NCBI GenBank assembly: GCA_033060915.1 | Contig: CM065383.1 | Coordinates: 14,140,501 to 14,204,500, forward strand | Direction: 5' to 3' | Origin: Euryodendron excelsum | Taxonomy: Eukaryota > Streptophyta > Magnoliopsida > Ericales > Pentaphylacaceae | Length of the DNA stretch: 64,000 nt | Shown here: positions 10,230-25,000 of the stretch, piece by piece | How the letters are laid out: each line of letters begins with the position of its first letter | How positions within the stretch are numbered: position 1 is the stretch's first letter | The notes under the pieces: generated by a model | What the model saw: only the letters and a program-made list of their open reading frames with translations | Told to the model about the DNA's origin: nothing | The model's database searches: none | Program-made: the position numbers and the translations under genes

Positions 10230-13200
10230 ATGGTACACAGTGCTTACGATTCCTTCGAGCTCCTCAATGGTTGCCCGACAAAGATAGACGCCGTTGAGTC
10301 GTATGGCTCGAAAATACTCCTTAGCTGCTCCGATGGATCTCTCCGGATCTACGGCGCAGAATCCTCGGGCTCCGACCGCTCCCCGCCGTCCGATCGACTT
10401 TCTCAAACCCAAGAGCTGCGAAAGGAACCTTACGTGCTCGAACGAACCGTAAATGGCTTCTCAAAGAAGCCAATGGTGGCAATGGAGGTTTTGGGATCGA
10501 GAGAGCTACTTCTTTCTCTCTCCGAATCGATCGCGTTCCATCGGCTTCCCAATTTGGAGACCATTGCGGTGATTACGAAGGCCAAAGGTGCGAACGTTCA
10601 TTCCTGGGACGATCGGAGAGGTTTCATGTGCTTTGCGAGGCAAAAGAGGGTCTGTATTTTCAGACACGACGGTAATTTCGCGAATTCTGAGCGCACTACT
10701 TCTTGATTGACGATTGAAATGATATTAATTAATTTCTGGATGATCTTGAATATGAAAACTGTAAATGGGATCGTTGGCAATTGATGCTTATTTTATTCAA
10801 AGGATACGATGTCTTTAGTTACCCTCAGTTTGGGTGCTTAAAATAGTAGAAGAATGGAAAAGAAAATGAAAATTTGAGTCTCAGTTCTTGTTGTTCTGGT
10901 TTCAAATATGTATTTTAAGGAGAGGAAGAATGAAAAACTTAAACCCACTTGCAGTTGAGTGAAGATTTTAGTCTTCAAATGTCCCCAACTGTGAAATTAT
11001 TGAGACTTGCTACTTTTTAACTTACATTGTTGCTGTTTTCTGACATTTTCTTATCAACCAAAAAAAGCACTAGTTTTATTTTTTCCCCATTTGAATTTTA
11101 ATGGGTTTTGGGCTGCTTGCTGATTACATTTGGATTGTTGCGACTTCATCACTCCCGCCTGCAATTTGGCTAGAAAATGAGGAAAATTTTGCATTAAGGC
11201 CTTGGTAACCGTATAATAACCTGATCAAATTTGTTTTGCTATTTTTGAAGGAGGGCGGGGATTTGTGGAGGTTAAAGAATTTGGTGTTCCAGATACGGTG
11301 AAGTCAATGTCTTGGTGTGGTGAGAATATATGTCTGGGGATAAGGAGGGAATATATGATACTGAATTCCACAAATGGTGCATTGTCTGAGGTATTTCCTT
11401 CTGGAAGGATTGCCCCACCATTGGTAGTGTCTCTTCCATCCGGAGAACTTCTTTTGGGGAAGGTACTCTCATCCTTGTTCATCAATAATATATGTTATAC
11501 CTTCTTTGTCAGCCTTATGGTCTCCAGTTCACTGGTTTGGCTACTAAATTTACTGAGGTTAACATGACAGTTGTAAACTGGATGGGTCCATCAAATGTGT
11601 ATTAGTTGTTAATACATCTGAGTACAGAGGATGTGTACGCTATCATACTTGAATCTATGATTGCATGACCGCATTGATTCTTCTCTCTAGAGATTAATTG
11701 TTACAGTGAGCTCTATTTCAAAAGCTATGGAGATTGAAAATTTTAATTTGAAATATATATGGCAAGATATTGCTGAAGTCAGTCGAAATTTCCTCATGAA
11801 ATTCGCCCTTACTCTTCAAAATTTTGATCGAAAGAATGGTTGAAATCCTAATGAAACTCCTGCATACACCATGATTAACAGTAACAAAATCAGATTATTA
11901 TTCCTGGAAGAATTAAAATGTGATATGTGGTACTCTTACTTACCCAAAACAAAATGTTATCTGGTTATGCATGGTTTGTCCATTGTAACTCCCATGGGTT
12001 TTAAACAGTGTTATCAGAATTGGATTGGACTGGCTGGTTTCACTACTTCAACTGGGAGCCAGATGATCCGATAGTTCAATTCAAGGGGGTTGGATGGCTC
12101 GTGATTAAACTGGGTGAGAGGAGCAGTAACTTTTGTACATGTGATGGCAGCATTAATGGTGGCATGTGGAGTAGAACACCCAACCCATGGTTGACTGTTG
12201 AATTTAAATAATTGGCACAGAGCACTACGTATGAACCAACAGTTGAATTTTAAACACGTGGCACAAAGCAGTAATACTAACGTGGTAAAGGTGCAAAGGT
12301 TTTTGAACTTACTAATAACTTTTACAGGTAGTAATTTATGGTAACTTTCACAGGTAGTCTTTTAAAAATTTAGACTCTTCAAAATTGAGAAGGGGTAGAC
12401 TCAAAATTAAACATTTGAAGTAGTATTAGTGGTACTAAACCACTACTCCACATGTTTTTTTTTTTTTCGTGTTTAGATTTTGCCACATATAGTATGTAAG
12501 GCAACAAAATTTATGATTGAGTAAATTATATTTAATCTTATAACAGTTGAACCGATGAACTGCAAACCGTTGCCTTCACCTGTTTGATGTCCAGTTCAGT
12601 TCTAACAATTATTGTTTTAGAAATTCCAATACTTTCTTCTTGGAAAACATTTTAGTTGCGCAACCACATAACAATAACAGTTTTACCTTAGGATCTGCAT
12701 TAGAGTAGCTTTCTCCAATCTCCACATTAATTTTTCTCTAGTGGATTGCCAATACATTTTCTGTGACATAATCTGATGTGGGCTCTGCAGTCATATATTT
12801 GTTTTTTTTGGTGTCAATGCTTTGCATGCATTAGTCATGCTATGTACTCAATGCGTTTGGATGACGAGATGATAAGGGCTGTGGGCATCTCGTTCTTTCA
12901 CTAATGTGATTGCACAATTTAGGTTGGGTTTGGCCTTCAGTGCTTATCTCCCATGTCCGAAAGCATTTTGGCAAGTTACAAGAAATTCTTACGGAACTTG
13001 CAATGGTGGTAGGTAATTGGTAAATGCAACTTGAAAAGTTCAAAAAGCAATGGCGAAAACTCACATAGAGCTGATAGGCATCAAATTATTAAACTATGGC
13101 TACATGGCAGCAATAAGACAATTCAAAAATCAGAAAGGTTTGTTCCCAACTTCGAGGAGAGATTGATTCCCTTGACTCAAACCAATGCCACAACACTGGC

Positions 13201-16200
13201 CATAATGCTAGGTCATAGTCTCTCCCAAACCCTGCTCTAAAGTGGGAGCCTTATAATGGATATGATCTTCATAGAGTTTCAAAATTAAAGTTCAAAACAG
13301 TATTTTCCATTGGAATTCATTTCAGCTTTTTGAAATCTTTGGGTGAGCTATGGAACTCCCACGATTGACGACCTGTCAGTTGTGATTCTTACAAATTATA
13401 AGCAGTCATGTCATGTGAATTAAACCTATGCAGTGTAATAGTTGTGATAGTCAGTAGGTCATTTTTTATAGTTTCACCGCTAGTTGTAGGCTTCTGCTAT
13501 TTAGTATTAATATCATACATTTTGCATGCCTTGCTAGTAAATTTTGGATTTTCTTTGCCAAGTTCATATATTTAGAAGATATATCTTTGTCATTCTGGAA
13601 AACTGATCCTTTGGAGTTTTCTTCATTCAGTGAATAGGCAGTAATGGTACTGAATTAGATAAGAACTTTTGGGCCATGCCCTATCTTGCTAGTGTCATGA
13701 GATTTGGTTAGGGTCTAAGAAGCACGGATACAGACACGGACACAGATACGGACACAGATACGGACACGGGACACGGCAATTTCAAAAAATAGGGGACACA
13801 AATACGGCAGGGACACGGCAAAAAATTATTGTTTTTATATATTTTATTTTCCATGTCTATAAATATAGCATTCACCTACCACCAAAAATATTAAAAAATT
13901 CAATACTCAATATAATAGACAACAGGTCATCAATTTATCATCCATCAAGCACAGATAAAAACACAAGTTAAAGAAGATTATCATTCAATACATCATTAGA
14001 TTCATTACTATCTAAAGCATGAACTAGCAAGCATCCAACTTTCACCAAAAAAAAAAAAATAGCAGTGGCAAGTAAGCAGTACCAATTTATTTAGTTGATT
14101 TTGCAGGGCAGTACCCACATTGAACATAAGTAGTAGTGAAACAAGTAGCAGAAAGGGCAGTGAATAAGAAAAATAAGAACAAAAAAAGAAAGAAAAAAGA
14201 AGAAATATAGTAGCAGCAGTTTGTACAGTGAAGAAGAAGAAGAAGAAATGTTTTGATTTGAGATATTTTGTACATTTTATATTGAAGTTAAGAAAATTAA
14301 AAAATATACCCCATTTAAAAATTTTCATAATTACACTTTAACCCCTGCTGTGTCCTAAACGTGTCCCAGCCGTGTCCTTGACGTGTCCCAGCCGTGTCCC
14401 CGGCGTGTCCACAGCTTAAAAAAAAAAAAAAAAAAAACAGGACACGCCACCTGGCGTGTCCGACACGTATTTTGGCGTGTCCTAGGAGTATCCGTGTCCG
14501 CGGTGTGTCCGACACGTAAACGGCACCCTAAACGGTGTGTCCGTGCTTCCTAGGTTAGGGTTAATGCTGGTGGAGAATGAAGAAGCAAGAAGGAAGAGGA
14601 TGAGAGAAGATTTGATATGCAGGCAAAGTTCATATGAGAGTTAACCTCCAACTGACATTACATCCGTATGTGGCAGTTTTTTGAAAGTACTTCTAGCATT
14701 ATATCTTAAAATATGAATTAATGAAGCAATGTCCCTTAATTTGTAGAATAAACATAGTTCATGCCTAGCTCACCCTATGAAATTGATGCTAGCCTATGCA
14801 TTGGTGATTTTATCAAACTACCTTTTGGCAACAACAAGCAACATTCTTCACATTTTATATTCTGACAGACTAGGCCTTTTTTTTTTTGTGGGGGGGTGGG
14901 GGGATGGGGGATTAGGAGAAGAAAAGGAGGGAAATGGATTGACTTATCAAAACAGAAAAGAGGAGGGAGATTGGAATGGGAGAAGTCTATTTGAATAGTA
15001 ATATCAATCTATGTCATTCACACAGATGCTGTATATTGACAAGATGCTATACTGCAGTCAGATTGAATCATTAGCTTATGAGTAGACTTAATGTTGAGGA
15101 TTACAACCAGTTATGTAAGCAAATATCTTTATTCAGCTTCTACATATTGTTTGATCTCTATGGTTCTTATCAATTCATGAAATTAGTTAATTAACCTAAC
15201 CTTCTCAAAGCTTTTATGAATGTTATACATATGTTTTCGTCTGTGTCTAGGATAACATTGGAGTGTTTGTGGACCAAAATGGGAAGCTTCTTCAAGAAGG
15301 CAGGATTTGTTGGTCTGAGGCCCCTGCTGCAGTTGTCATTCAGAAGCCATATGCTATAGGTCTCTTACCAAGACATGTCGAGGTATCTCAACCATTCCAC
15401 TAAGTAATCAAATACTATTAGTTCTTTTATCTTGGCCTAGGTAGTTGTGCATTCATGTTATTTTTACTGTTTGAGGTTTGCAGATACGGTCTCTCCGAGT
15501 CCCTTATCCATTAATACAGACAGTTGTCCTCCGTAATGTTCGGCATATTCTACAAAGCAACTATGCCATAACTGTTGCGTTAGACAACTCTGTTTATGGG
15601 CTGTTTCCCGTTCCTCTTGGTGCCCAGGTATATCTTGTACCCTGGAAGATTTACTACACTGTTATCTGATTTACTACCCTGGAAGATTGTATTTTACATA
15701 TGTTGCCCCCTTGCACTAGTAAATGACCTTGATAGATGAGAGTGAAAAGCAAAACCTCAATGTTTTTAGATATCTGTCGTAGACTTTTCATGCTATGCCA
15801 TTGCATAATGTGCAATTTGATAAGTGTAATTGTAATGTTATAGATCCGTGTGTATTTGGTTCAGCTATCTCCCACTGGACTTCAATTTGCCAAATTTGTC
15901 CGGCTTTTTTGCTTTTCTTTAGCTAAAGCAAAGCCAGAAAAGCAAAAAGGCCCGAAAAACAAGGCTTTTTTGCTTGTAAGCTTAAAAAAAGCTTGACAAA
16001 AAAGTTATACCAAACAGGCATCACAACCTCAACTAATTGGGGCAAACGCTTGTAACGGTTGTTGAGTCTGGTTGAGACTCGAATCTTTATGCTTATTAGT
16101 ATTTAAAAAGAATTATATCTTTTTTAGTTGAAGGATTTACTCTAGTAATGGAGTGAATGGATATTTGAAATTTGTTATCTAACTGCACCTTTTCATTCTT

Positions 16201-19200
16201 TTTTTTTTTCCCTCATGTTGGCTGAATAAAGTCCAAATTTGCAGAAATAGGATCTAAATCAGATTCTAACAGAAAATAATAACACATGTTTCTTTTATTT
16301 CTTTGGATAAAAAATGTGCCATATACTATGAATGATATCTAGATTAGACATTGAAAAGAGGATACTCATTTCTGTTGAACTTTTTGTAGAGAGTTAAAGA
16401 AGTCAAAACAGAAGTTTTTTTGGACAATATGCATTTTAAAATATTTTGTAATATTAAATCATTTTAAATATTGGCAATAGAAATATGATTATGAATTTCA
16501 ATATAGGCTCCATTGTGTAAGCAAAGAGACATTGATATAGTAATTTCTTAAATACATTGCCTGGATGAAGAAATTATAATAATCTCAAGAAAGTGTAATA
16601 ATAATATTTTATTTGCAATACAGATAGTACAATTAACTGCATCTGGCAATTTTGAGGAAGCGCTGGCTTTGTGTAAGCTGCTCCCACCAGAGGATTCAAG
16701 CCTTCGAGCTGCAAAGGAGCAGTCAATTCATATAAGGTGAATATATCCTTGGACGGTTTCCACTTTTAAATTTTGGTTTTGAGATGGCACAATTAATGAT
16801 ACAAAATGATGATATAATGTATGTGCTCTCATTGCATCAGAATGCGTCCCTATATAAGTAAATTTTGCACTGACAGTCATATTTTATCATATTACTTTAT
16901 CAGGTAATTTGTGTGATCATTATAATCTCTAAATTATTGCCTGCTGAATCAATATGTGCTTTGGAAGTTTGAGTCCTTGCATATTGACGCAAGAGTTTTA
17001 ATTTTTTTTTTAATAAAACTTTTTAGAAGTTCCTTTACTTTCAGGATTTAATTTTTTCAGAAAGTGTTCAAAGTTAAGAGTTGGATGTCAGATTCTAAAG
17101 ATTAATTTGTTCCTTGCGATGTCACATTTACTTCTAGGACAAGTCTCCATGGATGTTTGACGCCTTGACTTTGATAATCTCATAACCAGGCGATAACTTT
17201 ACTAATGTAACAAGATATTGGTAATTTAAATTCAATTTCGTAAATAAATAAACCCTCTGGAAAAAGAGAAATCAATCTGTTGGCACCCTTGTAGATATGT
17301 CATTCAAGTGGGAAACAATGTTTTCTCTTCGAATACATGCAAGTAAGCACCTTTGCTGATAATAGCTTTTAGCCTTATCATCATATTACAAAGAAGCTGA
17401 ACAACTCTTAGTTTGGATGGGTTCTTCCCATTACCACTAGTGTTCAGTGTTATTTTTCTTTGCAGATTACAAGGCAGTGCATCAGATTCTTCGTCCATCC
17501 AAAAAAAGTACATGTACACTTTGCATCCATTGATTTATAATCTAATACTAACACACTTTTTTATCAGGACCAACCACATGAACATGGAGACATCTGCAGA
17601 AATACAAATACTCTTGTACATATACATTACTCAAACTCAACAAAACCTTATTTCGAATTAAATGGCTTTGACTACCTGGATTCGTTTTCCCCTGTTAGTT
17701 CTAATTAAAGTCACGTCCTTGGTCAAGGTTAAGGCTATCATATCCTTTCTCACCACCTCAACCCATGTCCTCCATGGCCTTTTGCTTCTCCTTTTTGACA
17801 CCTTTGACTTAATCAAATTACTCCTTACCGCTGCATTATTTGGTCAAGGTTGCACATGGGCAAACCATCTCAAACAACTATCTCCAATGCTGCAACTTTA
17901 ACTTCTCATGAAAGCATTATTTTCTTATTCTGTCTTTTCTTGTAACACCACTCACCTGTCTCACATTGTCATTTTAGCTACATGTTTTTTGAACATGTTG
18001 CTTCTTTACTGCCCAAAATTTTGTACCGTATACCATAACTAGCCTTTTAGTTATTGTGTAAAACTTTTCCTTTAGCTCACATGAATACAAATACATAGCT
18101 ATTGATGACTCTGTGGGAGTTTTTCAACTTTTTACTTACTTTCACCTGTTATTGGACTGTAAATAATTCATCAAAAACTAGATACTGTTTGAGTTATTGG
18201 TTCATTTATAATCATGAATGCATGTCAGATAAATATTGTGATGTCTACAGATATGCACACTATCTGTTTGAGAATGGGAGCTATGAGGAGGCCATGGAAC
18301 ATTTTTTGGCATCTCAAGTAGAAATCACATATGTGCTTTCTTTATATCCATCTATTGTCCTTCCGAAATCAGCTGTGGTACCTGAACCAGAGAAGTTTAT
18401 GGATATCACCGGAGATACTCCATATCTGTCAAGAGGTTCATCTGGTATATCAGATGATATGGAATCCTCACCTACTTCGCAGCTGTTGGAATCCGACGAG
18501 AGTGCTGCACTTGAGTGCAAGAAGATGAGCCATAACACTCTAATGGCTCTCATCAAGTTTTTGCAGAAGAAGAGATACAGCATAATTGAAAAAGCCACTG
18601 CTGAGGGAACTGAGGAGGTTGTTTCAGATGCTGTTGGAGATAATTATGTATCATATGATTCCAATCGGTCTAAGAAATCAACCAAGGTAAATTACTCTTG
18701 TGTACTTCTCTTTCATGAGGAAAATTAGGTCATGTCAAATACAGTTCAAAAGTATTCTACATGGATTTGTAATAGCTTTATTTGATTTCTTCTTTGATTA
18801 TATTTCCAAAGATTATGATCATTCCGGATTTGATGCAGAGATGTTAAACTCCATGGTTGCTAAATTTCATCCTGATATATCCATACACACACATACGTGC
18901 GTGCATGCATAAATACATTATGTGTTGAGACTTGAGAGAGAGAGAGGACCCTCACAAACCTTGGGCCCAAATGCACGGTAAGTGCAGATAATCATTTGTC
19001 AAAAAGAACATCTGTTTTTGCTGACAAAAGTGTAATCCTTTTTCAGAACTTGCATGTAGAAACAATCCGCCACATTGTGCTAATACCGTTTAGGTGAATG
19101 TTGAACTTTAACATTTGAGCAAACTGCATTACTTTCAAAAGTACATGCAAGATTGGTAGAAGATTCACTCCTTTACTATTTCTGCTAAAATTGTGTGGAA

Positions 19201-21972
19201 ATTAATAATCAACTTGAGGCTAGAACCTTATTTGATATCGTTAAGTTGATGTGGGACCTAAGATGATAATTATTAAGTAATTAGTCGTCTTAGGAGTATT
19301 CAACTTAATCTTGCTGTATTTTCATTTTTTTAGAGGCTTAAGTGATAGAATTCTAAGGGTTTTAGATTACTATATCAAGTAAGCTTAGTTTTTAAGGATA
19401 TCTATTGTTTTAGGGGTGTTATGAACCCTATAAATATGCCTTACTAGTGTAAATAATTTAGTCTTTGAATATGATTAAAAGTGCTCTTATAAACCCCTAT
19501 GTTGCCTGGATTCAGGTACAGGTGTCAAGTGCGGGTATGTGTTCAAGTGTCGGATTCATCTAATACTTATGTCCAAGGACACTAGGACATGACTAGATTT
19601 CATATATTTTAAATACTTCTTTTGTGTTTTAAAGGTAAAATAGCATTTACAAGCTAAAATATAGCATTTCATACATAAAATGAAAGTCGTATACTTAGTT
19701 TTATGGTAAACTTAATTAATTATACATCCTTGTTAGATCCATTTCAACTAGTGTTGAATGTCGAGTGTCTGACGCAGGTACTTCACAAATTTAGAAGAGT
19801 CCAGTAACATAGATGAACCCTATAAATAGGCCTTACCGTCGTAAACAATTTAGTCTTTGAATATGAATAAAAGTTGAATATATGGAAGAGCTTCTCTCTC
19901 TCGGTTCTTCTCATATCTATTAACTCCCTTTCCTATCTTTATTTTCTCTCTCTGACGATGTCTCTTGCTGCTCCTATCTTCTCTTTCTATCTCATTCTAT
20001 AATCTATGGAAACAAAGTCAATATAATTGCTTACCCATTAGGGTTCAAAGAAAATCTCATTAGAATTGTTCGACATTATACATCATTATTTGTATAATAT
20101 TTAAAATTATTTTCCATGCTGGAGTACGCAATCACAATAATTTCTTTAAAACTTATACAACGACCTAAAAGCTTTCAAGATAATTCTGGAATTTTGTTGG
20201 GAGATTTGCTAACAATTGTGAATTTGAGACCCGCCTTGCCTCTTCTAACTTCATTTTTGTTCAAGTTAATAGTATTAAGAGGTGATCTCATTCTCTTATC
20301 CAAATCCTGGATTTCTTTTGAAGATGTGGATCCTAAGCTATAATATCCTTGAGCTTTTAAGGGGGTAAGCCTTCCCATTAATGTAAACATGATCTGTAGC
20401 AGAAAAAAATTTGTTGCTGCGGTATATGGAGAGAGATTAACATTTATTTCAACTATGAAATCAGGTTCTAGAAATGTGAAACTGAATGGTAAAAGATGGA
20501 ACTGGCAGTCATCCTGCCCCCTCTAAACTGATCCTTCATAGGCCTACAATAAGGGTATAGTCTCACTTCTTCTATCGAGGGGTTTTCCCTCTCTTTGAAC
20601 TTAGCTTTCTGCTTCAAGTTTGCTAGTGATGGAAATCTTTCTTGACTCATGGATAAGAGATGCATCATCCAGGCCTCTTATACTTTGGTTGTATCAATAA
20701 GAAATTGAGAGGAAAGGAAAGTCGAAGGGATGGAGAAAGGAAACGGCCGTTTATTTTATTTAATTGTTATACCCTCACATGTTGGCACAATGGTATCGTT
20801 CGGTGGGCCAAAATGTCAACAGTTCTTCTTTTTCTAGGTTATTCCTGTCTGCCTTTGTGTGGAATGACACGTGGGGGATGAGGGGAACTTCTTTCATCCT
20901 CCGTTGTATTTTGTTTATATTTAGTTCCTAACAAAATAAAAAAACCATCTCCGTCCTTTTTCACCTTTTTGCCCCTTCTTTTTCCTGCTCTTCTTCCTAC
21001 CAAAGGAGCAATAGTTTTGTCTCCTTTCCAATTTTGAAGATTGTGTAGGGTTACCTTTTAGTCATATGCATTTAGACTAGGGATGTGCATAGGTCCGCTT
21101 CTAATTTTCAGACCCAAAACCCTAGAAAATTCTGTTTGGCCCACCTGTCTAATTGTTTTGCATAAGAGCTGACCTATTCATTAAAAAATTCCCCTTTCAC
21201 CAAAATGCAAAATGACAAATACCGATTATGTGTGATACTTATGTGTAGAAATGTATACATAAGACATAATCATAATCAATGACCTTGGGAGACGAGTTAA
21301 GTGCATTATAAAAGTCATAATTTTTTTTGAAATATATTAAGTGGCTCGGTTCTAGGACAAGTTAATAATCTTGAGATTTTCTCAACCGGAGAATTGAACC
21401 AACCAATAACCTTGAGATTTTGTCAACTACAGACCTAAATCAATTTGGTTGGTTCTGTGATTTTTGGACCTAGAACATAATCGAACCCATGCAAGAACCG
21501 AAACGACCAACCCACAAAGACCGGTTTGGTTCGGTTTTGGGGGTTACTTGGTCCTTTTGTGCACCCCTAATTTAGACTACATAAGATGGGTAGTTTTACT
21601 TGTTCAGTTTTGTTGACTAAGCTAACAGAAAGCCTTCTCATGCTGTACTGCCCTGTAATATTTTAATAATTTAAAAATAATTCATTAGTATAAATTTTGT
21701 TTGAAATAATTTTTGGGACAACAAAAAAGAAGAAAAGACTGGACTAAAGGGAAATAGAATTTAATAAGAGGGATCAAATTATTAATTTATGAAACTTTAT
21801 ATAAAATATTGTAAATACTCTAAATTTAGGCATGACGTGTCATCCTCACACCTAGTATTGAATGTGCTGTCAAGCTCACCTCAAGTTTCTACATGCAAAG
21901 CTAACAAGTAGTGATAGTTATACAAATGAAATGAAATGATAAGGTTGCAAAGGCATTAGCTTAGAACAAAGG

Positions 21973-22039
<67 letters not shown>

Positions 22040-25000
22040 AAAGAGAGAGAGGGAGTCTTTAGCGAGTGGGAGAAAAGGAATAAAAAAAAAAAGAAAAGAA
22101 AAAGAAAGAGAGAAGGAAGGCCGTGAGAGAGAGCTTCAGGGAAGAGAATACATATAACAAATTGTGAACAAACTATACACCTTAACTTATGTAAGTGAGT
22201 TATTTATTTTGATGAATATTTTTATGCATAAAAGTTATTTTAACTTACCAAATATTAGTATTAACTTGTGAAATTTAAGAGAATAATTTGGGTTGTAGGA
22301 CGATCTCCGCAGAAATTATAGAATACGTTTGAGGTAAACCGGTTGTATACAATATGCTCCTCTCAATTCCTTTTGGACTTTTGTGGTCATTGTTCAACTC
22401 CATGATTATATGATTTTTGGATTTGTTAAATTTCCTCTAGCACATCCTTGAATATCATGTTCATTTTTAATTCCTGGAAAATATTATTTTGGATATGTTC
22501 GGTTTATTATGGCTGATTTGCCGTGGAACTGATTAGTACAAGTACAAACACACTTGTTAGCCTGTATATTATTGGAAATGGTTAGGCCTTACTTTCAGGC
22601 TAGGTGTGGAAGAACAACCCTATGGGGTATTGGTTAATAGAATTTGGATTGGAATTTGGTACTGTTATGTGGCACGGATGGCGTTTGGCATGGTACTAAG
22701 AAGGGCTATGCATTGAGCCTAATAAACGTATTAAAAAGATATCAACGTGATTAACATGAATTTATTTGACTATTTGTACTCTTGTCGTATACGTACTTCC
22801 TGTTTAAATTTTATTTTTCAGGTTGATACGTAGCAACTTCCAGTCCAGTAGTTAAAGCACATTGATTTGATTACTTTTGGAGTCATATTTCGAAAGTTAA
22901 TTATAATTGGAGCTGCAATGTAAATTTTGGTGGAAATACGATGTAAGATTCTTGAAAGTTATACTATTTACTTATTTTATTTATTAATGGTCTGGAGAAA
23001 TTCGGGTCGTTATACATGCTATTAGATGGCTTCCCTAAAATTTAACATCAATACAAGATAGTTACTCTGCGTAAAAGTGAGGAATTAAAAAAAAATGTAA
23101 AGCCTTAGAGAGAAGGCCATTGCCCTGTGTTGGTCCCACTATCTGGTGTTTTTTTAAAACCTAGATTTGGATTGTTGACTTGGGCCAATAAAACACTACG
23201 TGCTTAATTGCTTATGAAAGATATGGAATGTTACACCCCTCCCTACAACCTTAAGCTTTGAAGAAGTTGGTGGTTAATAATTTAACAAGGTATCAGTGTA
23301 GGCGAAGGCCTTATATTTAAGTCTCACTGCCTACCGATTAATGATCATACTTGCACTTGTTTGGCCCACTATAGTGGAGAGCCTGACCACACGGGGGTTG
23401 GGAGGGGGGGCTTGTTGAAGATATAAAATATTACTCTTCTTTCTACAAGCCTAAGCTTTTAGACGAGCTGGTGGTAACCAATTTAACAAAACTCAATATG
23501 TGACGATTTTGAACAAGTTCTGAATATTTTATCTGGATCATCAATATTTAACACAATATAACATTTGAATTATCATGATTGATTGTACCAATTCAGTGAT
23601 TTATCAACTGATATGTTGTGCTTTGGATATTTTTCATGTCTACCAATGGTCCTTGATATTAGATATGGGTTATATTTGCACAATGTTATCTAGATCTTGT
23701 TCCATATTCTGATCTATGTTTTATTCTATCTTCTAATTAGCTTCCTTGGTTTTTTAGGGCCGAGTAAACATTGCCATTAGCTCAGGCGCTAGAGAGATGG
23801 CAGCAATTCTGGACACAGCACTACTCCAAGCTCTGCTTCTTACTGGACAATCTTCAGCTGCTGTGGAACTACTGAAAGGTCTTAACTATTGTGATGTAAA
23901 AATATGTGAAGAGTTTCTGCAGAAAAGGAATCAATATGTTGCCTTGCTGGAACTTTACAAATGCAATGCAATGCACCGTGAAGCTCTTAAGCTTCTGCAT
24001 CAGTTAATAGAAGAGTCAAAATCAGACCAACAACAAGCAGAGCTCAGCCAGAAGTTCAAGCCTGAGATGATTATTGACTATCTCAAAGTAAGTTTACTTT
24101 TATATTGCAATGTTAGTTGTTTCTTCTGCAATTTGAATGCCTAATATGTTAACAATATGGCAGCTTTTGCATCTACATTCTAGAGTCATAAGCCATATTG
24201 TGGCTTTTCAACAATCCACGGCAGTCTTACAATGTAGCTGATTATGTAGGGCATATGGATGTTGGATCAGTTAGACTTATCAACCCAAAAAAAGGAAGTT
24301 GGAGGTTAGACACTGCTAAAAGGAACTTTAACTCAACTCAACGAAACCTTGTCCCAAGTATCTGTCTTTCGCTGCATCTTGTTCGGCCATTTTGCTTAAT
24401 TGAGGCCCGTAGTTTCATATGAACCGCATGCTAGCATGTCTTTCCTTAAAGTGTCATCAACCCATGTTCTTAACAAAAAAGATCGTGCCAACCCCCATTG
24501 GTTTTATTCTCCCTCGTCAAGCATTACCCTCGACATGGATAATATTGCTACCAAAGGGTATTTATTTTCCTTTATTTCGGTTTTCACCCTTCATCTCAAA
24601 CTGATCTGAATTTTGAACTTATTAAATGAAAATTCACTTATAGTTCTTGAGATGGAACTGTGAAGTTTTCCTTTTCTTTTCAGTGGGTCCTATTACCTAA
24701 ACTTTGGAATTGGTTAATATTCTTTGTTATCTCTTCTACGTGTAGTTCTATGTATGGCTTGTACACCCTTGTTTTTGGAGTATGGCTAAATATCCATGGT
24801 TTGATCATCTGGATTGTTTCATGTCCTCGCCTAACTAGACAGGTTATTGGTTCCTTAGTGCTTCTGTACAGAAACTACATTAGCACATTGAAACTATTTG
24901 TTTAGAAAATTAAGAATCTGATTAATGTTTTGGATTTTGAGTGAAGATTTCTTAGACACTCTAATTTTGATGAATTTCTTATGCAGCCTCTCTGTGGGAC

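Noticed and set aside
14008..14515. Minus-strand open frames over 13715-14552
   Set aside because: They arise from poly-A/T and the GACACGG arrays of a mobile element, not from a gene.
24198..24609. Open frames in VPS39 intron 7
   Set aside because: They match dispersed-repeat wording and are removed by splicing 24087 to 24987.
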